Part shown: piece by piece, positions 30,601 to 39,655 of the stretch | Numbering within the stretch: position 1 is the stretch's first letter | How the letters are laid out: each line of letters opens with the position of its first letter | Origin: an uncultured SAR86 cluster bacterium | GTDB taxonomy: Bacteria > Pseudomonadota > Gammaproteobacteria > Magnimaribacterales > D2472 | Assembly (NCBI GenBank): GCA_902594515.1 | Contig: CACJML010000003.1 | Coordinates: forward strand, 184,375 to 248,374 | DNA: 64,000 bases | Direction of reading: 5' to 3' | Notes under the pieces: generated by a model | Seen by the model: the letters and a program-made list of their open reading frames with translations, nothing else | What the model was told of the DNA's origin: nothing | Databases searched by the model: none | Made by a program: the position numbers and the translations under genes

Positions 30601-31501
30601 AAGAGATAATCCAGTTTGTGTTGAAAGTGAAACTAATACTATTGAAAAGTTTGAAGATTTAAGTCTTATTTATAAATCAGATTTCAAACATGCTCTAGAC
30701 CTGCCAGAAATAAAAAAAGGCATAAGACCAAAAGTTGCTATTCTAAGAGAGCAAGGAGTGAATGGTCATATTGAGATGGCAGCTGCATTCACCTTGGCAG
30801 GCTTTGACGCAATTGACTTACATATGCAGGACCTTATAGATGGCTCAATGAGCTTAGATTCTTTTCATGGGTTTGCAGCCTGCGGTGGTTTTTCATATGG
30901 CGATGTTCTGGGAGCTGGAGGAGGCTGGGCATCGAATATTAAATTTAGTGAAAAACTTCAGGAAATGTTTTCGTCTTTTTTTGAAGATCAATCAAAGTTT
31001 GTTTTAGGCGTATGTAATGGATGCCAAATGCTTTCACATCTAAAAAACTTGATACCAGGAGCAAATCATTGGCCAAGATTTGTTCATAACGAATCCGAAC
31101 AATTTGAAGCAAGATTAAGTCAAGTAAAAGTGGGTGACTCTGATTCAATATTGCTTAGAGATATGACAGATTGGATGATGCCAGTTGCTGTTGCGCATGG
31201 CGAAGGAAGAGCTGTATTCGACGAAGACCGCATTGATCAATTGTATGCATCCAAACAAGTAGCAATAAATTTTAGTGATTCTAGTGGCAATTGCTCTAAT
31301 GATTATCCGATTAATCCAAACGGCTCTATTAATGGAGCCACTGGATTTACAGCAGCAGATGGCAGAGTAACCATTATGATGCCTCACCCTGAAAGGGTTT
31401 TTCGAATGACCCAGCTATCTTGGCATCCTAAGAGTAATGACAATTATTCGCCATGGATGCAAATGTTCATCAATGCGTATAAATTTGCTCAAGATGTATA
31501 A
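27674..31501 (+). CDS. purL: Phosphoribosylformylglycinamidine synthase
   Basis: 1275 aa, the large single-chain PurL of gammaproteobacteria. It converts FGAR to FGAM with ATP and glutamine. [14 protein letters not shown]-type motif ([10 protein letters not shown]), [23 protein letters not shown], the FGAM synthase core, and a C-terminal class I glutaminase with nucleophile in [10 protein letters not shown] and MPHPER. GTG start. A TATAAT at 27639-27644 could be its -10. Confidence 0.98.
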   Translation: [1275 protein letters not shown]

Positions 31502-31802
31502 ATTAATTTTTTTTGTTCCGGAGTCACACCTTGATAAAACGAAAAAATCTTTGTTTGAGATTGGGTGTGGAGTTCAAGGTAATTACGAAAATTGCGCATG
31601 GGAGGTAAAGGGCAAAGGACAATTTTTACCAAGAGAAGATTCAAAACCATACATTGGTAGTGAAAATGTTCTAACTTTTGTTGATGAGTATAGGGTAGAA
31701 ATGTTGTGTCCAAAAAATCTTAAAGACAGAGCTGCAAATACCTTAATAGAATCTCATCCATATGAGACACCTGCATTTGAATTTATAGCAGTTGAAAATT
31801 AA
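31494..31802 (+). CDS. YqfO/Nif3 regulator-like small protein
   Basis: 102 aa, resembling the stand-alone CutA/PII-like insert domain of Nif3/YqfO proteins: KLIFFVPESHLDKTK, GAGVQGNYENCAW-like (residues about 23-36), and ESHPYETPAFEFI at the C-terminus. Members form trimeric ferredoxin-like folds; the molecular function is not established. ATG 31494 overlaps the purL stop by 8 bp, and upstream in-frame sequence is purL in another frame. Ends 4 bp into the convergent Nudix gene. Confidence 0.82.
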   Translation: MYKLIFFVPESHLDKTKKSLFEIGCGVQGNYENCAWEVKGKGQFLPREDSKPYIGSENVLTFVDEYRVEMLCPKNLKDRAANTLIESHPYETPAFEFIAVEN

Positions 31803-32335
31803 CCAAGTTTAATTTCTTCTTCTTTGTATTCAAAAGTATTAGTTTTGGAGTCTTCAAAGAAATGTTTGAGAGTTTTATAAACCGTTGGGAAAGCTATCTC
31901 ATCCCAAGGTATTTCTTCTTCAGTGAATAATGCTACTTCAGAGCTTTCAGGTGTAGGGCCAAATTTGGGTTTAGTTAATTCAGCAATATAGAAATAATGT
32001 AACTGACTAATATGCGTCAGACTAAATAGAGTGTACGGTTGAATAATATTTATATCCGCTTGCGTTTCTTCTTTAGTCTCTCTAATAGCTCCTTGCTGAA
32101 GGGTCTCGCCGTTCTCAAAGAAGCCTGCCGGTAATGTCCATAATCCAAGCCTTGGCTGAATATTTCTTTTGCAAAGCAAAACTTTGTCTTCATATTTACA
32201 TAAAGCTCCTACAACAACATTTGGATTGGTGTAATAAATTGCTCCGCAGTCATCGCAGCAATATCTTTTTAAATTATCACCAGCAGGAATCTTAAATTGA
32301 ATGTTTTCGCTTCCGCATTTTGAACAGTATTTCAA
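31799..32335 (-). CDS. Nudix hydrolase with zinc ribbon
   Basis: 178 aa. A four-Cys ribbon (YCSKCG near the N-terminus, CCDDCGAIYY about residue 28) precedes a Nudix domain. The Nudix box reads GFFENGETLQQGAIRETKEET, with the metal-binding REXXEE core intact and the late Gly replaced. The architecture resembles a shortened NADH pyrophosphatase (NudC-type C-terminal part) or an ADP-ribose hydrolase. Substrate uncertain. Divergent from the next Nudix gene. Confidence 0.85.
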   Translation of the reverse strand: MKYCSKCGSENIQFKIPAGDNLKRYCCDDCGAIYYTNPNVVVGALCKYEDKVLLCKRNIQPRLGLWTLPAGFFENGETLQQGAIRETKEETQADINIIQPYTLFSLTHISQLHYFYIAELTKPKFGPTPESSEVALFTEEEIPWDEIAFPTVYKTLKHFFEDSKTNTFEYKEEEIKLG

Positions 32336-32373
32336 TTCTTCTCCTAACTAAAGAATTTATTTGTATAAATAGT

Positions 32374-32379
32374 TAAAAT
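32374..32379 (+). promoter_or_regulatory. Candidate -10 element, Nudix/CoA pyrophosphatase gene
   Basis: TAAAAT ends 6 bp before the ATG at 32386, again with no ribosome-binding site. A TATAAA at 32364-32369 is an equally good alternative that would leave a 10-nt leader. Confidence 0.25.
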
Positions 32380-32385
32380 TATCAA

Positions 32386-32973
32386 ATGATAAAGGACATC
32401 AAGTATAAACTAGATTCTGAAATACGTGAAAGACCATCGGGACAACCGCAGGCAGCAGTTCTAATTGGTTTGCTTAACTACAATCATCTCAGAGATAATC
32501 CTGAAATTATCTACACGCAAAGGTCAAAATCCATGTCCACTCATTCAGGTGAGGTTAGTTTTCCTGGAGGCAAAGTAGAACCAAATGATAAAGATCTTTC
32601 TCATACAGCCCTAAGAGAAGCAAATGAAGAAATAAATCTAAATAGTAAGGATGCTTTATTACTCGGTCAAATGAATTACCTTATATCTAGACATAAGATT
32701 GAGGTAAATCCGATGGTTTATGAAATTAATGCAGAGCAGAAATTTAGAGCAAATAGCGAAATTGCAGATATTTTCACAGTCCCACTTAATTATCTGCTAG
32801 ATCTTAAAAATATAAAAAAGGAGAGGATTGATAGACATGGCTCCACCTGGATGGTTCCAACTTGGGAGTTTAATCATCAAAAGATTTGGGGACTCACTGC
32901 AATGATAACTGTAAATTTTTTAAACTTATGTTTTGATGCAAACATAATAATTGATGAGGCTGATTCAGCATGA
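32386..32973 (+). CDS. CoA pyrophosphatase-type Nudix hydrolase
   Basis: 195 aa, UPF0035/NudL-type Nudix protein expected to cleave CoA and derivatives to 4'-phosphopantetheine compounds and ADP. Seen: [23 protein letters not shown], the subgroup motif preceding the Nudix box, then [11 protein letters not shown]. First gene of a run with the carbonic anhydrase, dienelactone hydrolase, alaS, lysC and pyrC; its stop overlaps the next start by 4 bp. Confidence 0.9.
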   Translation: MIKDIKYKLDSEIRERPSGQPQAAVLIGLLNYNHLRDNPEIIYTQRSKSMSTHSGEVSFPGGKVEPNDKDLSHTALREANEEINLNSKDALLLGQMNYLISRHKIEVNPMVYEINAEQKFRANSEIADIFTVPLNYLLDLKNIKKERIDRHGSTWMVPTWEFNHQKIWGLTAMITVNFLNLCFDANIIIDEADSA

Positions 32974-33485
32974 TTATAGAACTAGACGGAAAAAAACTTT
33001 CTACTGACGGGGATGATTTTTGGGTGGCTCCAAATGCAACAGTAATTGGCAATGTAATAATGGAAAAGGATTCGAGTATTTGGTTTCAGTGCACTATAAG
33101 AGGTGATAATGAGCCAATAACCATCGGAGCAGGCAGCAATATTCAGGATAATTCTGTTATACACACAGATCCAGGATGTCCTTGCACCATCGGTAGCAAT
33201 GTTACGGTTGGTCACATGGCCATGCTGCATGGTTGCCAGATTGGCGATGGAAGCCTCATCGGAATAGGAGCAGTAATTTTAAATAATGCAAAAATTGGGA
33301 AGAACTGCATCATTGGTGCAAAAGCTCTCATCACTGAGGGTTCAGTAATTCCTGATGGATCTCTAGTTATGGGTATACCTGGAAAAATTAAAAAAGAGTT
33401 GGATGCCGAGGAACAAAAAATTCCTCAACTTAATGCAGGTTTTTATGTTGAAAATTACAAGAGATATAAGGCACAAGGAATTTAA
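32970..33485 (+). CDS. Gamma-carbonic anhydrase family protein
   Basis: 171 aa left-handed beta-helix (hexapeptide repeats throughout, e.g. [40 protein letters not shown]). The three zinc histidines are in place: VIHTDPG, VTVGHM and MLHGC. Gamma-class/YrdA-like; bacterial homologues vary in measurable CO2 hydration activity, so catalysis is unproven. Translationally coupled on both sides. Confidence 0.88.
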   Translation: MIIELDGKKLSTDGDDFWVAPNATVIGNVIMEKDSSIWFQCTIRGDNEPITIGAGSNIQDNSVIHTDPGCPCTIGSNVTVGHMAMLHGCQIGDGSLIGIGAVILNNAKIGKNCIIGAKALITEGSVIPDGSLVMGIPGKIKKELDAEEQKIPQLNAGFYVENYKRYKAQGI

Positions 33486-34195
33486 TGCCCATTGAAGAAA
33501 TAAATTTTGACTATGTTGATGAAAGCACTAATTGTAAAGGTGTTTTATTTTTACCTGAAAGCTCATCTAGATGCCCTGCAGTTTTAGTAGCTCATACTTG
33601 GAAAGGCATAAGTGACTTTGAAATTAATAAGGCTAAAGAGCTTGCTAAGCTAGGTTATGCTGGATTGGCAATAGATATCTTTGGTAATGGCATCAATGGT
33701 AAAAACATTGAAGAGAATCAAGCTCTGATAAAGCCATTTGTAGATAATAGAAAAAAATTTAGGACTAGAGTTGCAAGTGCGATTAGCGCGATTAAATCAC
33801 ATCCATCAATTGATGGAGGCAAAATAGGGTTAATTGGTTATTGTTTTGGGGGAATGGCTGTACTAGAAATTGCTAGATCAGGATTGGATGTCTCAGGTGT
33901 AGTAAGTTTTCATGGTCTTCTTAATCGCTCTGAAGAATCTATAAATAAAATACATTCAAAAATATTAGTCTTACATGGTGATAAAGATCCAATGGTACCA
34001 AGAGATATCGTGCAGGATTTTTATGATGAGATGGATGAGTCTGATGCAAATTGGGAGTTTATTTCATATGGTAATGCAATGCATGCTTTTACAAACCCTG
34101 AAGCCAATGACCCTTCTTTTGGCACTCAATTCAATGAGACAGCAAATCAGAGGTCATGGAATTCGATGAAATTATTTTTTGAAGAGGTCTTTTAA
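33485..34195 (+). CDS. Dienelactone hydrolase family protein
   Basis: 236 aa alpha/beta hydrolase of the DLH family. Nucleophile Cys in GYCFGGMAVLE, Asp in LHGDKDPMVP, His in GNAMHAFTNP, so the catalytic triad is complete. Chlorocatechol pathway genes are absent, so it is more likely a general carboxymethylenebutenolidase-like esterase. One-base overlap with the carbonic anhydrase gene. Confidence 0.88.
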   Translation: MPIEEINFDYVDESTNCKGVLFLPESSSRCPAVLVAHTWKGISDFEINKAKELAKLGYAGLAIDIFGNGINGKNIEENQALIKPFVDNRKKFRTRVASAISAIKSHPSIDGGKIGLIGYCFGGMAVLEIARSGLDVSGVVSFHGLLNRSEESINKIHSKILVLHGDKDPMVPRDIVQDFYDEMDESDANWEFISYGNAMHAFTNPEANDPSFGTQFNETANQRSWNSMKLFFEEVF

Positions 34196-34196
34196 C

Positions 34197-36953
34197 TTGA
34201 AAACAGCTGAAATTAGAAAGGCATTTCTTGAATATTTTAAAGCCAATGATCATATGATCGTTGAGTCATCTTCTTTGGTTCCAGGCAATGACGAGACTTT
34301 ATTATTTACAAATGCCGGCATGGTTCAGTTTAAAGATATTTTTTTAGGTCAAGAGCAGCCAAAATCACTTAGAGCAACCTCTTCACAAAGATGTATCAGA
34401 GCAGGCGGAAAACATAATGATCTTGAAAATGTTGGCTATACACTCAGGCATCATACGTTTTTTGAAATGCTGGGTAATTTTAGTTTTGGAGACTATTTCA
34501 AGACTGAAGCTATTGAAATGGCATGGGACTTCTTAACAAATCATCTTAATCTTGAAAAAGATAAGCTTTGGATATCTGTATATCAGGATGATGAAGAGGC
34601 AGCACAAATTTGGCTAGAGAAAATAGGCATAAGCAAGGAAAGACTAGTATTTTTAGGAGAAGAAGATAATTTCTGGTCAATGGGAGATACGGGCCCGTGT
34701 GGACCGTGCTCTGAGATCTATTACGATCATGGAGAAAAATATGATGGAACGCCTCCAGGCTCAGATGGAGATGAGGGCGATAGATTTGTTGAAATTTGGA
34801 ATCTGGTTTTTATGCAATTTAACAAAGATAAAGATGGAAAGATGCATAAATTACCAAAACCCTCAGTAGATACAGGCATGGGTTTAGAAAGAATTGCAGC
34901 GGTAATGCAAGGCGTTAATTCAAATTACGAGATAGATTTTTTTAAGAACATAATTTCGTCCTCAGAGAAACTGATTGGCTCAAGTGGTTCCGAGTCACAT
35001 AAGGTCATTGCTGATCATATAAGGTCGGTGGCTTTCTTAATTTTGGATGGTGTTTTACCAAGCAATGAGGGTAGGGGATATGTTCTAAGAAGAATTCTGA
35101 GAAGGGCAGTTCGACATGGCTATAAGTTAGGTCATAGCAAACCTTTTTTGAGTCAGCTTCTAGAGGTATTGGTTAAGGAAATGGGGCCAGCATACCCAAC
35201 TCTGAAAGAAAAAAGCTCTGATATAAAAACAATTATTTTCGAAGAGGAAGACCAATTCTATAGAACTCTAGCCAATGGAATGGAAATATTAAATGCAGAA
35301 ATTAAAAAATCAAAAAACAATATTGTTTCAGGAAAAGTAGCTTTTAAACTGCATGATACTTTTGGGTTTCCCTTCGATTTAACTCGAGATGTTGCTAGGG
35401 AAAACAATTTTTCTGTAGATGAAAAGATTTTCAACCAAGAAATGGATAAACAAAAATCATCTTCAAAGGCGGCAAATAAGTTCAAACAAAATAAAATTTC
35501 AGTTGATGGACTTCCAGAAACTACATTTTTGGGTTATGAATCTTTGTCTTCTGAAGCAAGTGAGGTTCTTGGACTTTGGGTTGAAGGCGAAACTCAAAAA
35601 ACGGTTTCAAAGGAAGAAAATGCTCTCATCGTCTTAGATAAAACGCCTTTTTATGCAGAATCTGGTGGACAAATTGGGGATCAGGGCTTTATCTTGAATG
35701 ATAATTTCAATGCTAAAGTTACCGACTGTACTAAGCTTGGAAAAGTTTTTGTGCATGAGGTGGAAGTGACGGATGGAAAGGTTTCTTTAAATGAAAAAGT
35801 TTCTTCACAAGTAGAAACTCTCCACAGAAATCTATCGGCCGCACATCATTCGGCGACACATTTATTGCATGCGGCTCTGAAACAAGTTCTTGGAAATCAT
35901 GTTCAGCAAAAGGGCTCACTTGTTGGTCCTTCAAAACTAAGATTTGATTTTAGTCATAAAAAAGCAGTGACTTACGAAGAGCTGATACAAATTGAAAACA
36001 TTGTTAATGAAAAAATAGCAACAAATGCCAATACTCAAACCGAAATCATGAATCTGGATGATGCTATTGCGCTTGGTGCCGAGGCGATGTTTGATGAAAA
36101 GTATGAAAATGAGGTCAGAGTTCTTTCAATGGCAGATAATTTTTCTGTTGAGCTATGTGGCGGAACTCATGTTCAAAAACTTGGAGAAATAGAAACCCTA
36201 ATCATTACCAGTGAATCAAGTGTATCCTCAGGTGTCAGAAGAATTGAAGCTTTGGTAGGTAAACCTGCATCAGATTTAATTAAGCATTCACTAGAAAATT
36301 TAAACGAGCTGAAAGAAAAACTAAAAGTTTCAGAAGACCAGCTCTCTTCAAGAATTGATGTACTGTTAAGAGAAAATAAAGATTTAAAGAAGGGTAAGCA
36401 ATCCCAGACTAATTTAAAACCTAAGCCCAATAAAAAAAATATAGTTCAGCTTACTGAAATTCAGAGTTCATTGGGGTACTTAAATAGTTTAAAAGAAAAA
36501 CTCAATGTTCCAACCGATCAATTGGCTGCTAAAGTTGACAGCATATTAAAGGAAAATAAAGAACTTAAGCAGGTCAGCAAGTCTAAAGTCAATGCAAAAT
36601 CTGAGCCTACAGAATATAAATCGCTTTCTTTTAATGGGATTCAAGTTGAGGTTTATGAATTCGAATCTTCTAATATGCAGGAGCTAAGAACAAATATGGA
36701 TAAGGCTTTGGATGCTAAAACTGATACATGCTGTTTGATGTTCGGCAAGTCAGATAAAAATTATCTTCTTGTTACCGGTGTCTCTCAAGATTTAGTAGAT
36801 AAAATTCCTGCTAGCGCATTGATTTCTAAAATGACCGAGTTGCATGGTGGCAAGGGTGGCGGCAGAAATGAATTTGCTCAAGGTGCTATTGAAGAAAAAA
36901 ACTTTAAAAAGATTCTAAATTCAATAGATGATGTACTAAAATCACTTGCCTGA
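34197..36953 (+). CDS. alaS: Alanyl-tRNA synthetase with duplicated C-terminal helical segment
   Basis: 918 aa, about 40 longer than E. coli AlaS. Class II catalytic core (VPGNDETLLFTNAGMVQFKD, RCIRAGGKHNDLENVG, HTFFEMLGNFSFGDYF), editing domain zinc motifs (HHSATHLLH, CGGTH) and the C-Ala domain ending HGGKGGGRNEFAQG. The extra length comes from a 60-residue tandem repeat just before C-Ala: LKEKL at 36309 and again at 36489, each followed by a helix like RIDVLLRENKDLK / KVDSILKENKELK. TTG 34197 is preferred (AGAGG 9 nt upstream); a TTG at 34179 is possible. Confidence 0.96.
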   Translation: MKTAEIRKAFLEYFKANDHMIVESSSLVPGNDETLLFTNAGMVQFKDIFLGQEQPKSLRATSSQRCIRAGGKHNDLENVGYTLRHHTFFEMLGNFSFGDYFKTEAIEMAWDFLTNHLNLEKDKLWISVYQDDEEAAQIWLEKIGISKERLVFLGEEDNFWSMGDTGPCGPCSEIYYDHGEKYDGTPPGSDGDEGDRFVEIWNLVFMQFNKDKDGKMHKLPKPSVDTGMGLERIAAVMQGVNSNYEIDFFKNIISSSEKLIGSSGSESHKVIADHIRSVAFLILDGVLPSNEGRGYVLRRILRRAVRHGYKLGHSKPFLSQLLEVLVKEMGPAYPTLKEKSSDIKTIIFEEEDQFYRTLANGMEILNAEIKKSKNNIVSGKVAFKLHDTFGFPFDLTRDVARENNFSVDEKIFNQEMDKQKSSSKAANKFKQNKISVDGLPETTFLGYESLSSEASEVLGLWVEGETQKTVSKEENALIVLDKTPFYAESGGQIGDQGFILNDNFNAKVTDCTKLGKVFVHEVEVTDGKVSLNEKVSSQVETLHRNLSAAHHSATHLLHAALKQVLGNHVQQKGSLVGPSKLRFDFSHKKAVTYEELIQIENIVNEKIATNANTQTEIMNLDDAIALGAEAMFDEKYENEVRVLSMADNFSVELCGGTHVQKLGEIETLIITSESSVSSGVRRIEALVGKPASDLIKHSLENLNELKEKLKVSEDQLSSRIDVLLRENKDLKKGKQSQTNLKPKPNKKNIVQLTEIQSSLGYLNSLKEKLNVPTDQLAAKVDSILKENKELKQVSKSKVNAKSEPTEYKSLSFNGIQVEVYEFESSNMQELRTNMDKALDAKTDTCCLMFGKSDKNYLLVTGVSQDLVDKIPASALISKMTELHGGKGGGRNEFAQGAIEEKNFKKILNSIDDVLKSLA

Positions 36954-36966
36954 TCCAGAGCTTAAT

Positions 36967-38181
36967 ATGAAAAATATCATTGTTCAAAAGTTTGGCGGTA
37001 CCTCTGTGGGTTCGGTGGAACGCATATTGGCAGTGGCAAACATTATTAAAGCAGCTTTTAAAAACGAATTTCCTGTTGTTGTAGTTTCAGCAATGGGTAA
37101 AGAGACTGATAGGTTGGTTATGCTAGCTAAAGGCATTTCAAAGAATCCAGAAAAAAGAGAATTGGATGCTTTGCTTTCCACCGGCGAAAAAGTTAGTGCA
37201 TCTTTGCTTGCCATGCAGCTGAATGAAATGGGCATAAAAGCTAAATCATTTTCTGCAGCTCAAATCTCAATGAAAACAACTTCTCAGTATTCGAAAGCAA
37301 AAATATTGGATATTAACTATCAAATTATCCTTGATTCCATTCAGAGCGGTTTTGTTCCTGTCATTACTGGTTTTCAGGGAGTCACTGATTCAGGAGATGT
37401 AACCACCCTCGGTAGAGGGGGCTCTGACACAACTGCTGTTGCTGTATCTGCAGCAATTGAGGCATCTAGGTGCGATATATATACTGATGTTGATGGTATC
37501 TACACCACTGATCCTAACCTAGTTAATAATGCCAAGAAACTAGAATCAATTACCATGGAGGAAATGCTAGAGCTTTCTGGTCAAGGAGCAAATGTTCTCC
37601 AAATCCGGGCAGTTGAATTTGCAAACAAGTACAATGTTCCATTGAGGGTCCTTTCGAGCTTCAAAAGTGGATCAGGCACACACATCTTAAAGGAGGAATC
37701 AAGCATGGAAGATGCTGTAATAACCGGAATTGCTTACCAAAAAGATCAGACAAAGATTACGCTTCATGGCGTAGTTGATACCCCAGGAATAGCTTCAGGT
37801 ATTTTAAGCCCAATTAGTGATGAAGATATTGAAGTCGATGTTATTGTTCAAAATGTTAGTGTTTCTGGAAAAACTGATTTCACATTTACCGTTGCAAACG
37901 AAGATAGCTCAGCAGCTGAAGCCGCACTCAATAATAATATGCAAGGCATCACTTACGATGAGATTATTGTCGATGAAAACATTGTTAAAGTTTCACTTGT
38001 AGGTGTTGGCATGAGGTCTCATGCTGGTATTGCCAGTAAGGCGTTTAATGCTCTTGCTGATGCCGGAATTAATATTCAAATGATAAGTACTTCTGAAATT
38101 AAAATTACTCTAGTAATTAGCCAAGATAAGCTAGAAGATGCTGTTAAAGTATTGCATGATGCATTTGAACTTGAAAAATAA
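36967..38181 (+). CDS. lysC: Aspartate kinase
   Basis: 404-aa monofunctional aspartokinase phosphorylating aspartate, upstream of Asd in lysine/threonine/methionine synthesis. VQKFGGTSVGS at the N-terminus, LSTGEKVSASLLA, GRGGSDTTAVAVSAA and two C-terminal ACT domains (VDTPGIASGILSPI; VGVGMRSHAGIASKAF), implying feedback control by lysine and/or threonine. ATG 36967 is taken since homologues start at MKNIIVQKFGG. 13 bp after alaS; one-base overlap with pyrC. Confidence 0.96.
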   Translation: MKNIIVQKFGGTSVGSVERILAVANIIKAAFKNEFPVVVVSAMGKETDRLVMLAKGISKNPEKRELDALLSTGEKVSASLLAMQLNEMGIKAKSFSAAQISMKTTSQYSKAKILDINYQIILDSIQSGFVPVITGFQGVTDSGDVTTLGRGGSDTTAVAVSAAIEASRCDIYTDVDGIYTTDPNLVNNAKKLESITMEEMLELSGQGANVLQIRAVEFANKYNVPLRVLSSFKSGSGTHILKEESSMEDAVITGIAYQKDQTKITLHGVVDTPGIASGILSPISDEDIEVDVIVQNVSVSGKTDFTFTVANEDSSAAEAALNNNMQGITYDEIIVDENIVKVSLVGVGMRSHAGIASKAFNALADAGINIQMISTSEIKITLVISQDKLEDAVKVLHDAFELEK

Positions 38182-39515
38182 TGTTTGATCTAATTATTAA
38201 GAATGGGAAGCTCGTCAATGAAGGCAAAATCTTCGAGTCTGACATTGGCATTAAAAATAAAAGAATTGAAAAAATAAGTTCTGATATTGCTGGTGATGCT
38301 TCTGAAATTATTGATGCATCTGATAAGTTTGTGCTTCCAGGAATTATAGATGATCAAGTTCATTTCAGAGAACCAGGTCTCACGCATAAGGGTAATATCC
38401 AATCAGAAAGTAAAGCTGGGATTGCTGGCGGTGTTACTACTTTTTTTGAGATGCCGAATGTAAATCCTACAACAACAACTAGAGATAATCTGCAAGCAAA
38501 ATTTGATCTTGCTGCGACCAAATCACATGGAAACTATTCCTTTTATTTTGGTGCAAGCAACACAAATATTGATGAGATTAAACAGCTCGATCATAAGCTT
38601 GCATGTGGCTTAAAAGTATTCATGGGTGCATCAACTGGAGATATGTTGGTAGACAACCCAGATTCTTTAGATGCAATTTTTAGAGAGTCTCCAGTGACCA
38701 TTGTTACGCATTGCGAAGACACTCCAACAATTCTTGAAAATGAAGAGCAATACTCAAAAAAATATGGCAAAGACTTGGATGCCACGTTTCATCCCCTTAT
38801 CAGAAGCAGGGAAGCATGTCTTAAGTCTTCAACGCTTGCACATGGCTTAGCAACCAAGCATGGATCAAGTCTTCATATTCTTCACTTAACAACTGAAGAT
38901 GAGCTATCACTCTTACAAAGCGGAGACCTTGGTAACAAAAATATTACCGCTGAGGTATGCGTGCATCATTTATTTTTTGACGAATCAGCTTATAAAGAAA
39001 AAGGTAATTTCATTAAATGCAACCCAAGCATAAAATCATCATCTGATAGGCTCAGCCTTTTGCAAGCACTAAAGGACGATAAAATAGATATTATTGCAAC
39101 CGACCACGCGCCTCATACCTTTGAAGAAAAAAATCAACATTATGTTGATGCTCCAGCTGGGCTTCCCTTAGTTCAACACTCCCTTCAAGTTTTATTAGAC
39201 TTTTATCATCAAGGGATTTTTTCTTTAGAAGACATAGTGACAAAGACAAGTCATAACACAGCAAGACGCTTTGATATTAAAGATCGTGGCTTTTTAAGAG
39301 AAGGCTATTTTGCTGACATTGCCATTGTTGACATAGAAAAAAAATATAAGGTAACCAAAGATAATATTTTGTATTTATGCGGATGGTCGCCCTTTGAGGA
39401 CCATGAATTCAAAGGTGTAGTCACTGAAACCGTGCTTAATGGAGAAATTGTCTACAGTAATGGAAATTTCAAGAATCATTTACCTATTGGCATGCAAATA
39501 GAGTTCAATAGATAA
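38181..39515 (+). CDS. pyrC: Dihydroorotase (class I-like, altered HxH motif)
   Basis: 444-aa amidohydrolase closing carbamoyl aspartate to dihydroorotate in pyrimidine synthesis. Seen: LPGIIDDQVHFREPGLTHKG, EMPNVNPTT, the carboxylated-Lys candidate in GLKVFMGASTG, LHILHLTT, and the late metal Asp in IIATDHAPHTFEEK. The first His of the usual HxH metal motif is Gln59 here. I recall such a DDQVHFR form in Bacteroidetes-type dihydroorotases, so it may be a stable subgroup rather than a defect. Last gene of the run before tRNA-Ser. Confidence 0.9.
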   Translation: MFDLIIKNGKLVNEGKIFESDIGIKNKRIEKISSDIAGDASEIIDASDKFVLPGIIDDQVHFREPGLTHKGNIQSESKAGIAGGVTTFFEMPNVNPTTTTRDNLQAKFDLAATKSHGNYSFYFGASNTNIDEIKQLDHKLACGLKVFMGASTGDMLVDNPDSLDAIFRESPVTIVTHCEDTPTILENEEQYSKKYGKDLDATFHPLIRSREACLKSSTLAHGLATKHGSSLHILHLTTEDELSLLQSGDLGNKNITAEVCVHHLFFDESAYKEKGNFIKCNPSIKSSSDRLSLLQALKDDKIDIIATDHAPHTFEEKNQHYVDAPAGLPLVQHSLQVLLDFYHQGIFSLEDIVTKTSHNTARRFDIKDRGFLREGYFADIAIVDIEKKYKVTKDNILYLCGWSPFEDHEFKGVVTETVLNGEIVYSNGNFKNHLPIGMQIEFNR

Positions 39516-39550
39516 ATTCTAAATATTTTTTTATCTTAGGAATGAAGCGT

Positions 39551-39556
39551 TATAAT
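39551..39556 (+). promoter_or_regulatory. Candidate -10 of tRNA-Ser
   Basis: TATAAT in a GCGTTATAATTC context ends 9 bp before the tRNA 5' end, a typical stable-RNA promoter placement. The -35 hexamer is not clear. Confidence 0.5.
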
Positions 39557-39565
39557 TCTTTTTCC

Positions 39566-39655
39566 GGAGAGGTGGCTGAGTGGTCGAAAGCGGCACCCTG
39601 CTAAGGTGTTATACGGGTAACTGTATCGAGGGTTCGAATCCCTCTCTCTCCGCCA
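39566..39655 (+). tRNA. tRNA-Ser (GCT)
   Basis: 90 nt including encoded CCA. Class II tRNA with acceptor GGAGAGG, anticodon GCT at 39600-39602 in CTGCTAA, a long variable arm (TTATACGGGTAACTGTATC) and T-loop GGTTCGAATCC. This is the isoacceptor for AGC/AGU codons. Confidence 0.97.

Noticed and set aside
31799..32973. The two divergent Nudix genes as a recent duplication
   Set aside because: They belong to different Nudix subgroups (zinc-ribbon type versus CoA pyrophosphatase type) with little similarity outside the Nudix box.
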